23,312 nt of DNA, from positions 1 through 23,312 of IMG/VR virus record IMGVR_UViG_3300034355_000630. One strand, given 5' to 3'. This document shows positions 11,036 to 18,756 of this stretch, piece after piece. Positions within the stretch are counted from its first letter, which is position 1. Every line of letters starts with the position of its first letter. The DNA comes from a virus. The notes below the pieces were generated by a model. The model made no database searches. It had not been told where the DNA came from and saw nothing but the letters and a program-made list of their open reading frames with translations. The translations under genes were made by a program, and so were the position numbers.

Positions 11036-11533
11036 ATGGTCATGGAGATACAAGAAAAAAAATTAGAGTACAAAGGTAAGATGGAGTCTTACCAACTATA
11101 TAAGGGAGATACTTATATGGAATATGAAAAAGATAATTATAATGATTATCAAAATCATTTATATAAACGTGCCTTACATGGTTTAAGTGCATTTACTGAA
11201 GCTGAGTTAGCTACTATGTGTAGTAAAAAGAAACAAAGAGTAAGTAAAGTTTATATGAAAGGTCAAAATGTGATTAACCTGTATAAGCAAAAGTTAACTA
11301 ATGCTTATAGTAATTTTATATTCAAGACATTGTTTCCTGAAAGTCCTTTGACACAGTTTCTTATGGAGACTGAAGAGACAGATGTTGAGTTTAAGAATAC
11401 ATTGACATTCAAAGATTTAGGTATTACTAAAGATCAGATAGTAGGTTTATTTATAACTGAAGGTCTTTTACCTAAAAACTTTCATGACTTGAAAAGAGAC
11501 ATAAATGCTTTACCAAGATTAAGAAGTAAATAG
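11036..11533 (+). CDS. Unknown protein, 165 aa
   Basis: Begins MVMEIQEKKLEYKGKMESY; a second ATG at 11042 is equally possible. Tyrosine-rich N-terminal part, then helical ALHGLSAFTEAELATMCSKKKQRVSK, and TFKDLGITKDQIVGLFITEGLLPKNF near the end. The segment AFTEAELATM followed by a basic KKKQRVSK looks like a helix-turn-helix, so DNA binding is possible. It heads the module with zinc-ribbon, HNH and helicase genes. Confidence 0.65.
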   Translation: MVMEIQEKKLEYKGKMESYQLYKGDTYMEYEKDNYNDYQNHLYKRALHGLSAFTEAELATMCSKKKQRVSKVYMKGQNVINLYKQKLTNAYSNFIFKTLFPESPLTQFLMETEETDVEFKNTLTFKDLGITKDQIVGLFITEGLLPKNFHDLKRDINALPRLRSK

Positions 11534-11535
11534 TC

Positions 11536-12342
11536 ATGGATTATAAAATTTGTAATAAATGCAGTGATACTTTAGCTGCTACAACTGAATATTTTTATGC
11601 TGATAAAAATGCAAAATATGGTGTAAAAGCTGTTTGTAAAAAATGCATAGCAGAAGGATTTAAAAAAAAATATATTCCAGTTTGTAAAAAAACAGAAAAA
11701 CAGTGTAATAAATGTAAAGAAGTATTCCCTTTAACAGGGGAATACTTTTATACAAAAACTACTAAAAAGGGTACAATAATAAAAGGTAAACCTTTAAGTA
11801 AAGATTCTACATCTTTTAGTTCAGTATGTAAAAAATGTGATATTGTTGAATCATTACTAAGGTATAGAAAAAAACTAATGATAAAGTATAATGTTTCAAC
11901 AGATAAAGAATTAGATGAAATAATAAATGCAAAATTAAAAATAAAATCTGATAAACTTAAAAATAAAGCTTTAAAAGGTAAACCTAAATCATTAAGAAAA
12001 TATGACTATCCTGAAAATATTACTAGAAAAGAAATGGATAGAATTAGAATAATTAAAGATATGGGATATGAACCTGAAACTTATGATATTGAGTGGAAAA
12101 AAAGATGGTTGGAAAAAGCAAAAGCTAGTAGAAAATATACTTATCCTGATGGATATGATAAAATACCACAAGCATTAAGAAATAAAATGCAAATTGAAAA
12201 TTTAACAGATGCATATATAGCAAATAGATTAGGTTTTAAATTAAATGATATACCATCAGAGATATTAGAAATTAAACGTAAACAATTAAAATTTTATAGA
12301 CATGTCAAGAGTAAAAAAGATCAAATCCGTAACAATAAGTGA
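11536..12342 (+). CDS. Double zinc-ribbon protein, 268 aa
   Basis: Two zinc ribbons are visible: Cys6-x2-Cys9 with Cys34-x2-Cys37, and Cys57-x2-Cys60 with Cys98-x2-Cys101. Each is followed by a similar EYFY and VCKKC pattern. Such ribbons occur at the N-terminus of phage HNH-type nucleases, but no H-N-H core is seen here. The second half is a repeat of RKYDYP or RKYTYP followed by helices. The end (LTDAYIANRLGFKLNDIPSE, then a basic helix) is a common phage motif. It overlaps the next gene by 41 bases. DNA binding or a degenerate nuclease is likely. Confidence 0.65.
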   Translation: MDYKICNKCSDTLAATTEYFYADKNAKYGVKAVCKKCIAEGFKKKYIPVCKKTEKQCNKCKEVFPLTGEYFYTKTTKKGTIIKGKPLSKDSTSFSSVCKKCDIVESLLRYRKKLMIKYNVSTDKELDEIINAKLKIKSDKLKNKALKGKPKSLRKYDYPENITRKEMDRIRIIKDMGYEPETYDIEWKKRWLEKAKASRKYTYPDGYDKIPQALRNKMQIENLTDAYIANRLGFKLNDIPSEILEIKRKQLKFYRHVKSKKDQIRNNK

Positions 12343-12526
12343 TGTAAGAATGCAATTACTTAATATTGCTGATTCAACAGCTATGTTATATGATTCAACA
12401 GATGACCTTAAAGCTGCAGAACTAGCTTTAAAATCATATAATGGAGCTGTAAATGCAGCTAAAGTACAATTAATGTATAAAAAATTAACAGGTGCACCAA
12501 GCATGATAGATTTTTTAGAAGATTAA
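12302..12526 (+). CDS. Unknown small protein, 74 aa
   Basis: Begins MSRVKKIKSVTISDVRMQL, then a helical run with alternating Ala and Leu (DDLKAAELALKSYNGAVNAAKVQLMYKKLTG). It overlaps the zinc-ribbon gene by 41 bases in another frame. This pair order is common in gut phages. No domain recognised; a small helical bundle partner of the zinc-ribbon protein is possible. Confidence 0.65.
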   Translation: MSRVKKIKSVTISDVRMQLLNIADSTAMLYDSTDDLKAAELALKSYNGAVNAAKVQLMYKKLTGAPSMIDFLED

Positions 12527-12531
12527 TCTTA

Positions 12532-12930
12532 ATGGAAAAGAAAAAAAAGTACTGCTCAGGGTGTGATTCTGAGCAGTATATTTGGAAGCATGACCGTTTA
12601 ACAGGTCATAGATATTGCAAAAACTGTTGGGGTAAGATACAATCTAAAGATCCAGATCATAAGGTTATACCTCAAGTATCAGCTAAAAGAAAAAAGCTTG
12701 ATGCTGAGTATCTACAACTAAGAGCTAAACATCTTGAGAAACATCCACTATGTGAAATTAAAGTAGCTGGTTGTACTAATATTGGTACAGACATTCACCA
12801 TAAATTTTCCGGTGCTGACAGAAGTGCCTTTTATTTAATTCAAAGTACGTGGGCTGTAACATGCCGCAACTGTCATTCATGGGTACACTCTAACAGTAAA
12901 GAAGCCCGTATCTTAGGATGGCTTAAATAA
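12532..12930 (+). CDS. HNH endonuclease, recombination-nuclease type, 132 aa
   Basis: A zinc ribbon (Cys8, Cys11, Cys29, Cys32) precedes an HNH core: Cys74 and Cys81, DIHHK (His89, His90), TWAVTCRNCH (Cys111, Cys114, His115) and final His119 with Asn121. The general base is His89 or His90 in the beta-beta-alpha-metal fold. The build resembles NinG-like phage recombination nucleases, cutting branched or nicked DNA during replication and recombination. Placement between a zinc-ribbon protein and an SF2 helicase supports a DNA-processing role. It is not obviously a homing enzyme, since no intron or intein is near. Confidence 0.8.
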   Translation: MEKKKKYCSGCDSEQYIWKHDRLTGHRYCKNCWGKIQSKDPDHKVIPQVSAKRKKLDAEYLQLRAKHLEKHPLCEIKVAGCTNIGTDIHHKFSGADRSAFYLIQSTWAVTCRNCHSWVHSNSKEARILGWLK

Positions 12931-12941
12931 TTTAGAATAAA

Positions 12942-13145
12942 ATGAAGCAAAAACAAAGATGGTTAGATGTTTACTTAGGTAAATATAGATGGTATAGAAA
13001 TCTAAGAGGGGGAACTTGGTATCTTCATCAATTTACAATTCATGCAGAAGAATTAACATTTAGTAAAGGAGATACCTTTTGGGCAAGATATGGTAAATTA
13101 AATAGATACACAAATGTAATTGAGCAAGAACAATGGGTTGGTTAA
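12942..13145 (+). CDS. Unknown small basic protein, 67 aa
   Basis: Begins MKQKQRWLDVYLGKYRWYRNL; rich in Trp, Tyr and Arg (YRWYRNLRGGTWYLH), then THAEELTFSKGDTFW and a conserved-looking end EQEQWVG. No family recognised. The basic, aromatic surface suggests nucleic acid contact. Confidence 0.55.
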   Translation: MKQKQRWLDVYLGKYRWYRNLRGGTWYLHQFTIHAEELTFSKGDTFWARYGKLNRYTNVIEQEQWVG

Positions 13146-13157
13146 AATAGACTGAAA

Positions 13158-13352
13158 ATGACAAAAGAAGAAATACAAAACAGCAATTCAAGTAAAAAGT
13201 CTCAGTTGCAACATGAAATAGCACACTTAAGATTACAAGTAAATTCTACATATGGTATACTTGGAGGATTTCCTACAGTTGAGCAAATAACTGAGATGTA
13301 TGATAAAATAGCTAAGTTGCGGGAAGAGTTAAAAAATTTAAAATCAGAATAA
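13158..13352 (+). CDS. Coiled-coil protein, 64 aa
   Basis: Begins MTKEEIQNSNSSKKSQL, then two helices with heptad leucines (HEIAHLRLQV, and AKLREELKNLKSE at the end). Its first codons nearly match those of the helicase gene that follows (MTKEEIQ against MTREEIQ), and the DNA there is also almost the same. It may be an accessory subunit of that helicase, by position only. Confidence 0.6.
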   Translation: MTKEEIQNSNSSKKSQLQHEIAHLRLQVNSTYGILGGFPTVEQITEMYDKIAKLREELKNLKSE

Positions 13353-13353
13353 G

Positions 13354-14454
13354 ATGACAAGAGAAGAAATACAAATGGCATCATTAGAAGCTACTGATAA
13401 GAAAAGAAAATGTGGATTATCATTAGCAACTGGTATTGGTAAGACTTTAGTAGGTCTTATGCATATGGAAAGAAACTTGACTCCATTGATGAGTGTACTT
13501 ATAGTAGCTCCAAAGCTAAGTGTATTTACATCTTGGCGTACTGAAGCTGTAAAGTTTAATAAATCTCACTTAATGGATAATGTAAGGTTTACAACTTATT
13601 TAAGTTTAAACAAGCTAGATCCAAGAGAGTTTGATATGATATACTTTGATGAAGCGCATTCATTGCTCCCATCACATAGAGAATTTTTAGATGAGTATGA
13701 AGGTAAGATCTTAGGTCTTACCGGTACTCCTCCTAAAATGGTACATAGTGAAAAAGGAGAAATGATGCAGGAGTTTTACCCTATAGTGTATGAATATCTT
13801 ACTGATGATGCTATTAATGATAATATCTTAAATGATTATAAAATCATTGTGCATCAGATTAAGCTAGACAATACTAATAAGAATGTTAAAGCTGGTAGTA
13901 AGTTTAAACCATTCTTTACTACTGAGCTAGCTAACTACCAGTATTGGTGCAATAGGATAGAATCATCACGTCCGGGAAAAGAGCAGCAAATTTCAAGAGT
14001 AATGAGGATGAAAGCTATGATGGCTTTCCCTAGTAAAGAAAAGTATGCTAAACTATTGAGTAACTCAATTAAGTCTAAGTGTATAATCTTTGCTAATACT
14101 CAAGAACAAGCTGATTTATTATGTACGCACAGTTATCATAGTACTAATCCAGACTCTAATGAGAATCTTGATATGTTTAAGTCAGGTGATATTACTAAGC
14201 TATCTTGTGTACTACAATTAAGTGAGGGTATTAATATTCCTAATCTTAAACAGGGTATAATCTTACATGCTTATGGTAATGAACGTAAGAGCAACCAACG
14301 TATCGGGAGAATGTTAAGGCTTTCACCAGATGAAACAGCTACTATTCACATTCTATGTTACATGGATACTATAGATGAGAAATGGGTAACTGAAGCAATA
14401 TCTAATTTGGACCAGGATAAAATAGAGTGGAAAGATTTTAATATTAAACTATAA
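13354..14454 (+). CDS. SF2 DNA/RNA helicase, 366 aa
   Basis: ATP-driven unwinding or translocation on nucleic acids. Motifs in order: Walker A ATGIGKT (residues 25-31), motif II FDEAH (98-102), motif III LTGTP (122-126), and a second RecA fold with IIFANTQ (244-250), then QRIGRMLR (315-322), the arginine finger motif VI. Helicases of this DEAH-box, short-spacing type are found in crAss-like and other phages near replication genes. At 366 aa it has only the two core folds with no obvious accessory domain. It starts two bases after the previous stop. Confidence 0.9.
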   Translation: MTREEIQMASLEATDKKRKCGLSLATGIGKTLVGLMHMERNLTPLMSVLIVAPKLSVFTSWRTEAVKFNKSHLMDNVRFTTYLSLNKLDPREFDMIYFDEAHSLLPSHREFLDEYEGKILGLTGTPPKMVHSEKGEMMQEFYPIVYEYLTDDAINDNILNDYKIIVHQIKLDNTNKNVKAGSKFKPFFTTELANYQYWCNRIESSRPGKEQQISRVMRMKAMMAFPSKEKYAKLLSNSIKSKCIIFANTQEQADLLCTHSYHSTNPDSNENLDMFKSGDITKLSCVLQLSEGINIPNLKQGIILHAYGNERKSNQRIGRMLRLSPDETATIHILCYMDTIDEKWVTEAISNLDQDKIEWKDFNIKL

Positions 14455-14467
14455 AAGCATTTGAGAT

Positions 14468-14767
14468 ATGTATATAAGAGATTTATTTGATATTTTATCA
14501 AAAAGTGAGAAAGAATTAATGTATGATCTATGTAGAATATGGAAAAAACAAGAAGAAGATAAAAGAAAAAAGCTAAGAGAGGAAAATAAAAAAATATTAT
14601 TAGAATTAAGTGATAATAAAATAAGTGCAAGATTATTAACAGCTCTATTAGATTACTATTATGATAAAAAAGTAAATGAAGAACTTGAGCTTGAACATAT
14701 TTATTTAAAAAATGTGAGAAATATTGGTAAAGTAGGTATAAAAGAGTTTAATAAATTATTTCTATAA
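14468..14767 (+). CDS. Second alpha-CTD-like protein, with helical N-terminus, 99 aa
   Basis: A charged, helical N-terminal half (residues 1-47) leads to KISARLLTALL (51-61) and NVRNIGKVGIKEFNKLF (82-98). These parallel the two helix-hairpin-helix segments of bacterial RNA polymerase alpha CTD (TVRSANCL and NLGKKSLTEI). Arg55 matches alpha Arg265, and Asn85-Ile-Gly87-Lys88 match the second DNA-contacting loop. With the 70-aa protein at 5801 this makes two such modules. Here the helix might replace the linker or mediate dimerisation. Similarity is by eye. Confidence 0.5.
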   Translation: MYIRDLFDILSKSEKELMYDLCRIWKKQEEDKRKKLREENKKILLELSDNKISARLLTALLDYYYDKKVNEELELEHIYLKNVRNIGKVGIKEFNKLFL

Positions 14768-14769
14768 CT

Positions 14770-15015
14770 ATGAGTCCAAAAAAGAAAGCAAAAGAGTTGT
14801 TTAAAAAATACTCTAAAGGTAAAGATGAATGGGGATGGGCTTTATGTGAATTTGATAGTTGTGCTAAAAAATGTGCTATGATTGCAGTTGAACAAACAAT
14901 ATTAGCACTTAAACAAGCTAGGCAATGGACTGAGTATTTATCTTCAGCTTTTGCAGATATTGATAATGACATGAATTATTGGATAAATGTACACAAAGAA
15001 CTAGAAAAGTTATGA
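14770..15015 (+). CDS. Small helical phage protein, paralogue A, 81 aa
   Basis: Begins MSPKKKAKELFKKY; the middle reads CAKKCAMIAVEQTILAL and the end YWINVHKELEKL. The pattern (KAKELF, then CA-x-I-x-VEQ, then YW-x-x-V-x-KEL) is a common phage family of unknown function. It is paralogous to the next gene. ATGA overlap downstream. Confidence 0.7.
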   Translation: MSPKKKAKELFKKYSKGKDEWGWALCEFDSCAKKCAMIAVEQTILALKQARQWTEYLSSAFADIDNDMNYWINVHKELEKL

Positions 15016-15269
15016 CAGCAAAAGAGAAAGCAAAAGAGTTATTTGATTATCATTATTATTGTTTAGTGCAGTCTAATATCACAAAGAGAGGTTATTGGGC
15101 TCAACAGTGTGCATTGATTACAGTTGATCAGATAATGAAACAGTTTATAGAAATCCATAATAAGTTTAAAGAGTCTGAAATCATTGATGGAGATGTTAAA
15201 GAAACAGCAAATTATATTTATTGGAGAGAAGTCAAAAAAGAGCTAGAAAGCTATGAGGATTCACATTGA
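15012..15269 (+). CDS. Small helical phage protein, paralogue B, 85 aa
   Basis: Begins MTAKEKAKELFDYHYY, with CALITVDQIM in the middle and YWREVKKELES at the end, repeating the build of the preceding gene. ATG at 15012 overlaps the upstream stop; longer in-frame starts inside the upstream gene were rejected. Tandem duplication is the likely source. Confidence 0.7.
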   Translation: MTAKEKAKELFDYHYYCLVQSNITKRGYWAQQCALITVDQIMKQFIEIHNKFKESEIIDGDVKETANYIYWREVKKELESYEDSH

Positions 15270-15462
15270 GATAAGAAATGATATTGACCCTGCTCTTGCA
15301 CTTACTAAAGTAAAACAAGTAATTGAGCAGGGTAAAATATCTAATGATGGTAAAAACTATTGTTGGCTAACTGAGTGGACTGATGGTATTGTAGTATACA
15401 CAAGAGATAATAGAAAATCAGACTGCTTTGTGGTCTATAAAAAAGGAGAATATGGCAAATAA
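15253..15462 (+). CDS. Small conserved phage protein, 69 aa
   Basis: MRIHIEIRNDIDPALALTKVKQVIEQGKIS starts with a strand and helix, followed by YCWLTEWTDGIVVYTRDNRKSDCFVVYK. A known phage hypothetical with a small alpha/beta fold. Overlaps its neighbours by 17 and 11 bases. The role is unknown. Confidence 0.7.
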   Translation: MRIHIEIRNDIDPALALTKVKQVIEQGKISNDGKNYCWLTEWTDGIVVYTRDNRKSDCFVVYKKGEYGK

Positions 15463-15697
15463 AACAGCAGTAGAGTGGTTAATTGATGAATTGCAATCAT
15501 TAGGTATTTACAGTTCAACACTTAAAGAAAAATGTGAACAAGCTAAAGAAATGGAGAAAGTTCAAATAATGAATGCTTATATAGTAGGTGACGTTAATGG
15601 AGTTGAATCAATGATTGATAATGACTTTGAAATAATAGGTCCTGTAGAGTATTATAATACAACTTATAAATCTGAAGATGATGGAAAAGAATTATAA
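15452..15697 (+). CDS. Small helical phage protein, 81 aa
   Basis: MANKTAVEWLIDELQS with EKCEQAKEMEKVQIMNAY is a widespread phage pattern (TAVEWL, then QAKEME) with no known activity. ATG at 15452 follows a rare AAGGAGAA, one of few Shine-Dalgarno-like leaders here. An upstream in-frame ATG inside the previous gene is less likely. Confidence 0.7.
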   Translation: MANKTAVEWLIDELQSLGIYSSTLKEKCEQAKEMEKVQIMNAYIVGDVNGVESMIDNDFEIIGPVEYYNTTYKSEDDGKEL

Positions 15698-15863
15698 AGT
15701 AGGTGATGTTATAACATTACCTGATAATAAAAGAGATATGTTTCTAAATAAGGTTGGCGGCTTAAATGTTGAAATATTAGCATTCTTAGAGGATATGGGA
15801 AACTTTAAAGTAACTAGAGTAAAATTTATATCAACGGGTAATACCACAAAAATATTATTATGA
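15681..15863 (+). CDS. Unknown small beta protein, 60 aa
   Basis: MEKNYKVGDVITLPDNK starts like an SH3-type or KOW-type barrel, then VEILAFLEDMGNFKVTRVKFI. Two adjacent ATGs (15678, 15681) are possible. It overlaps the previous gene by 17 bases and the next by ATGA. No family assigned. Confidence 0.6.
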   Translation: MEKNYKVGDVITLPDNKRDMFLNKVGGLNVEILAFLEDMGNFKVTRVKFISTGNTTKILL

Positions 15864-16030
15864 AACAGTATATACCATACATATTAATACTACTAATAGC
15901 CTATTTTATAGCAGGATTTATTAGAATGCAGTTTAATCCTGCATATTGGGATAAAGATTCAAGAATAGCATTAATAGTTGTATCAGGAGGATCAATGATT
16001 ATATATAGAATCTTTAAACTTATGGAATAA
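15860..16030 (+). CDS. Small membrane protein, 56 aa
   Basis: ATGA overlap with the previous gene at 15860, TAATG junction with the next at 16030. Two hydrophobic segments: residues 4-20 (YIPYILILLIAYFIAGF) and 36-48 (ALIVVSGGSMIIY). Probably an inner-membrane hairpin. Function unknown. Confidence 0.6.
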   Translation: MKQYIPYILILLIAYFIAGFIRMQFNPAYWDKDSRIALIVVSGGSMIIYRIFKLME

Positions 16031-16548
16031 TGAAAGCAAAACTAATTAAAAAAGAAGATGATTTTTATTCACTAAGGGTAGATGGAATTGTTATGGCTAC
16101 ATCAAACGGTATGTTAGTTGATTATAAACTATCCAAACAAAACTGTGATGAGATATTTGGAGTTGTTAATGTTGAAAAGTTGGCTGAGGATTTTGTGCGT
16201 GATATTTTTGGTGAAGATAAAAAAGAAATTGACTTATCTAATGGTGCAGTTCTTTGTTTTATCAGAGGGTTTAACAAAGCAATGGAGCTTCAAAAAGATA
16301 AGTTATACACTATTGAAGATGTAAAGAAAGCAATTGAGTATGGTATTCAAAGTGTTTTACAAGCAGTTCCTGGTGTTACATCTACAGAATCTATTTTAGC
16401 TCGTTATAATTATCAACAATCAACAGAAATAGAGGTTGAGATTGAAATGGAATGTTGTGGTAATTATGTTCCGTGTAATATAAATTGTACATGTCAACGT
16501 GAGCTAAAATTAGATAAAGATGGTTGTTTAATACTAAAGAAATTATGA
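16030..16548 (+). CDS. Conserved phage protein with CLILKK tail, 172 aa
   Basis: Begins MKAKLIKKEDDFYSLRVDGIVMATSN, includes LSKQNCDEIFG and a helical GFNKAMELQKDKLYTIEDVKKAIEYGI, then an EVEIEMECC stretch and the end LDKDGCLILKKL. This multi-part build is frequent in gut phages as a hypothetical. The last residues (GCLILKK) are shared with the genes at 16545 and, in weaker form, 18851, although the rest of those proteins differs. Confidence 0.75.
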   Translation: MKAKLIKKEDDFYSLRVDGIVMATSNGMLVDYKLSKQNCDEIFGVVNVEKLAEDFVRDIFGEDKKEIDLSNGAVLCFIRGFNKAMELQKDKLYTIEDVKKAIEYGIQSVLQAVPGVTSTESILARYNYQQSTEIEVEIEMECCGNYVPCNINCTCQRELKLDKDGCLILKKL

Positions 16549-16868
16549 AAAATAACTATAAAATATCAGACGCATTAATGAATATGTTAATGGACAAGTA
16601 TGGTGTAATCATACTTAGAATTGGACAACCAAGTGAGAAACAAGAGGCAATGTTTTTTGATGGGATGTATTACAGAATGTGGTTTGACCCAATACATGAA
16701 AAAGAAGGGGGTTTAATAGGTTCTGTTTATAGAGTTGAACCTAAACATGGAGGCGCAAAAGGAACTACTTATAGAGCTGAAATTCATGATGATGATGATG
16801 TTGAAAAAATGTTTCAATCAATAAGTCCAAAACCTTCAAGAAGTTGTTTAATACTGAAGAAATCATGA
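16545..16868 (+). CDS. Unknown protein with CLILKK tail, 107 aa
   Basis: Begins MKNNYKISDALMNMLMDKYG; a beta-rich middle with MFFDGMYYRMWFD and GTTYRAEIHDDDDV; ends SRSCLILKKS. The DNA at its 3' end (16846-16867) nearly repeats that at the 3' end of the preceding gene (16526-16547). ATG at 16545 overlaps the upstream stop. Function unknown. Confidence 0.65.
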   Translation: MKNNYKISDALMNMLMDKYGVIILRIGQPSEKQEAMFFDGMYYRMWFDPIHEKEGGLIGSVYRVEPKHGGAKGTTYRAEIHDDDDVEKMFQSISPKPSRSCLILKKS

Positions 16869-17107
16869 AAGAAAGTGATTTAATATTAGTCATAGCTTGG
16901 CTCATTGGTACTATAATTACATGGACTTTTAGTATTTATTGGTATAAACAATATGAACCTACTGAAGAAAAATCAAGGGATCTGTATGGTAAATTATTAC
17001 TTGGCTTATCTCCTTTAGCAATTGGTGTAACAATATTTGCTTTTGCAGGTGGTATAACTTATCTATTATTAATAGTAATACCTAATTATTTAAAAAAGAA
17101 ATCATGA
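16865..17107 (+). CDS. Membrane protein, 80 aa
   Basis: Hydrophobic segments at residues 6-27 and 43-72, with a charged loop between (PTEEKSRD). Begins MKESDLILVIAWLIG and ends NYLKKKS. ATGA overlaps on both sides. First of three adjacent membrane proteins; a joint role in the host envelope is possible but not shown. Confidence 0.65.
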   Translation: MKESDLILVIAWLIGTIITWTFSIYWYKQYEPTEEKSRDLYGKLLLGLSPLAIGVTIFAFAGGITYLLLIVIPNYLKKKS

Positions 17108-17367
17108 TTGAAATAGGTTATAAGTGGTCAATGATATGTTTTATCATCTGGATGCTGTGTACATTATTAGTAACTGTCATATCAATTAAGAATATGGTGA
17201 TAAGCTATAAAGCAAAGAATAAAGATGATTTTAAAAGTGCTATAACACTTCTTGTATTAGGTCTTCTGCCAACTACGCCCATAATATTAATAGGATCTTT
17301 ATTATGGGCTTTGGCATTAGACTTACGGGATCTATTTGATAACTGGTTAGATAAAAAATTTAAATGA
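17104..17367 (+). CDS. Membrane protein, 87 aa
   Basis: Two hydrophobic segments (residues 10-28 and 45-70) separated by a lysine-rich loop (YKAKNKDD). Begins MIEIGYKWSMICFII and ends in a basic tail (NWLDKKFK). Second of the membrane trio. Confidence 0.65.
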   Translation: MIEIGYKWSMICFIIWMLCTLLVTVISIKNMVISYKAKNKDDFKSAITLLVLGLLPTTPIILIGSLLWALALDLRDLFDNWLDKKFK

Positions 17368-17375
17368 AATAAACT

Positions 17376-17567
17376 ATGAAGAATATAATTATAAAACACT
17401 TAAAAACTATTGGTGTGATAATAGGTTATGTGCTGGTACTTAAAGTATTATATTATTTATTTATAGTTAATCCAGAAGCTACAGTTCTTGGCGCATTCAC
17501 TATAGGTGCCATGTTTGTGTATGGTATGGTGTACTGGGCAGTAAATAGTAATAATAAAAAGAAATGA
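17376..17567 (+). CDS. Membrane protein, 63 aa
   Basis: Two hydrophobic segments (residues 12-30 and 37-56), with a basic start MKNIIIKHLK and end NNKKK. Third of the membrane trio; one base separates it from the next gene. Confidence 0.65.
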   Translation: MKNIIIKHLKTIGVIIGYVLVLKVLYYLFIVNPEATVLGAFTIGAMFVYGMVYWAVNSNNKKK

Positions 17568-17568
17568 T

Positions 17569-18507
17569 ATGAAAAATATATTTGTAGTACCCACAACGGA
17601 TGCAACTAGGTTAATGAGAATGTTTGATCATGATAGAGATGAATTAGAATTATCTTTGCAATGTTGTGGATGGCAATATGGAGTGCATGTTAATATCACT
17701 TCTTATGAAGAGATTAAAGAAGGTGATTGGTGTATTGATTTAGATACTGATAATGTATTTAGATTAGGTAATTGGACAACTGGTAGAGCTGTAAAAATTA
17801 TCCTAACAACAGCTCCAACTCTCATAGCAGATGGTGTTCAAGCTATAAATAGTGAATTTTTAGAATGGTTTATTGATAATCCTACTTGTGAGTTTGTGGA
17901 GATTCAGAAAACCTTAGTAACAAATTCTGGTTTAGCATATAAAGAATATGCTATATTAAGTCCTGACTTTATAGTTTTAGAAGTACATGCTAATATACCA
18001 CAATCTCATTATGTAGTTGGTCAAACTACAGAGTTAGATGACTATGAATATGATACTAACTATAAAATCATCATACCACAAGAAGAACCTAAGACAAATT
18101 TAGAAAAATTACCATTTCCCAAGTTAGTTGAGGAGTTTGCTAATTATTATAAAAAAGTTCCATTAGTAGAAGAATCTAAACAAGAAACATTAGAAGAAGC
18201 TGCTCTAAAGTACAAAAATTTAAAGTTACCTGATGATTTATATGATGCTTTCATAAGAGGTGCTAATTGGAAAGCTGAATGTAGTTATAGTGAGGAAGAA
18301 CCTGACTATGATAAAATTAAAGAAGCATTTGTGGAAATGAGAAAAATACCAATGACATTTTCTCCTGATGAAAGAATGTATTCAGAAGAAGAAGTGATTG
18401 AGATATTAACAGCAAGATGTAAACACTTTGGTACTAATATTGAACCCTTTAATAAATTACTTCTTAAGCAAGATTTAGAATGGTTTGAACAATTTAAAAA
18501 GAAATAG
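17569..18507 (+). CDS. Multi-part phage protein with WFEQFKKK tail, 312 aa
   Basis: A beta-rich N-terminal part includes EEIKEGDWCIDLDTD (48-62) and EFLEWFIDNPTCEFVE. A linker KIIIPQEEPK follows, then a C-terminal module: TLEEAALKYKN, FIRGANWKAECSYSEEE, a repeat ERMYSEEEVIEIL, and the end WFEQFKKK. The C-terminal module is also carried by the gene at 22830. Such modules are widespread in gut phages of Bacteroidales with different N-termini; their role is unknown. Confidence 0.75.
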   Translation: MKNIFVVPTTDATRLMRMFDHDRDELELSLQCCGWQYGVHVNITSYEEIKEGDWCIDLDTDNVFRLGNWTTGRAVKIILTTAPTLIADGVQAINSEFLEWFIDNPTCEFVEIQKTLVTNSGLAYKEYAILSPDFIVLEVHANIPQSHYVVGQTTELDDYEYDTNYKIIIPQEEPKTNLEKLPFPKLVEEFANYYKKVPLVEESKQETLEEAALKYKNLKLPDDLYDAFIRGANWKAECSYSEEEPDYDKIKEAFVEMRKIPMTFSPDERMYSEEEVIEILTARCKHFGTNIEPFNKLLLKQDLEWFEQFKKK

Positions 18508-18508
18508 T

Positions 18509-18754
18509 ATGGAAAAAGAATTAGAAAATTTTACACTCTCTTATTTGGGGATTAATAATTTTGATGATGTTAGAAAGTTTACTATAATGATGAAGTCTTT
18601 TATAGAGAACTCACTATTTATTAAGGTAAAGAAAAAGGAAGATCAAATTGAAGCATTAAAATATGCTATCCAATGTAATGAGGTTTATCAAGATTACCAA
18701 AATAGAGAGTTAGTAAAGTTACTTGAAGCAGAAATAGAAGATTTAAAGAAATAG
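18509..18754 (+). CDS. Helical protein, 81 aa
   Basis: Begins MEKELENFTLSYLGINNF; long charged helices follow (IKVKKKEDQIEALKYAI and ELVKLLEAEIEDLKK), so coiled coil is likely. Starts one base after the previous stop; longer starts inside the previous gene were rejected. Confidence 0.6.
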   Translation: MEKELENFTLSYLGINNFDDVRKFTIMMKSFIENSLFIKVKKKEDQIEALKYAIQCNEVYQDYQNRELVKLLEAEIEDLKK

Positions 18755-18756
18755 TT

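Noticed and set aside
11022-11078. An 18-codon frame starting MENPNGHGDTRKK
   Set aside because: Too short, and it overlaps the real start at 11036 in another frame; a leader peptide cannot be excluded but has no support.
14358-14630. A hydrophobic minus-strand frame of 90 codons
   Set aside because: Lies opposite the helicase end and the alpha-CTD-like gene; its hydrophobicity comes from A-rich codons on the other strand.
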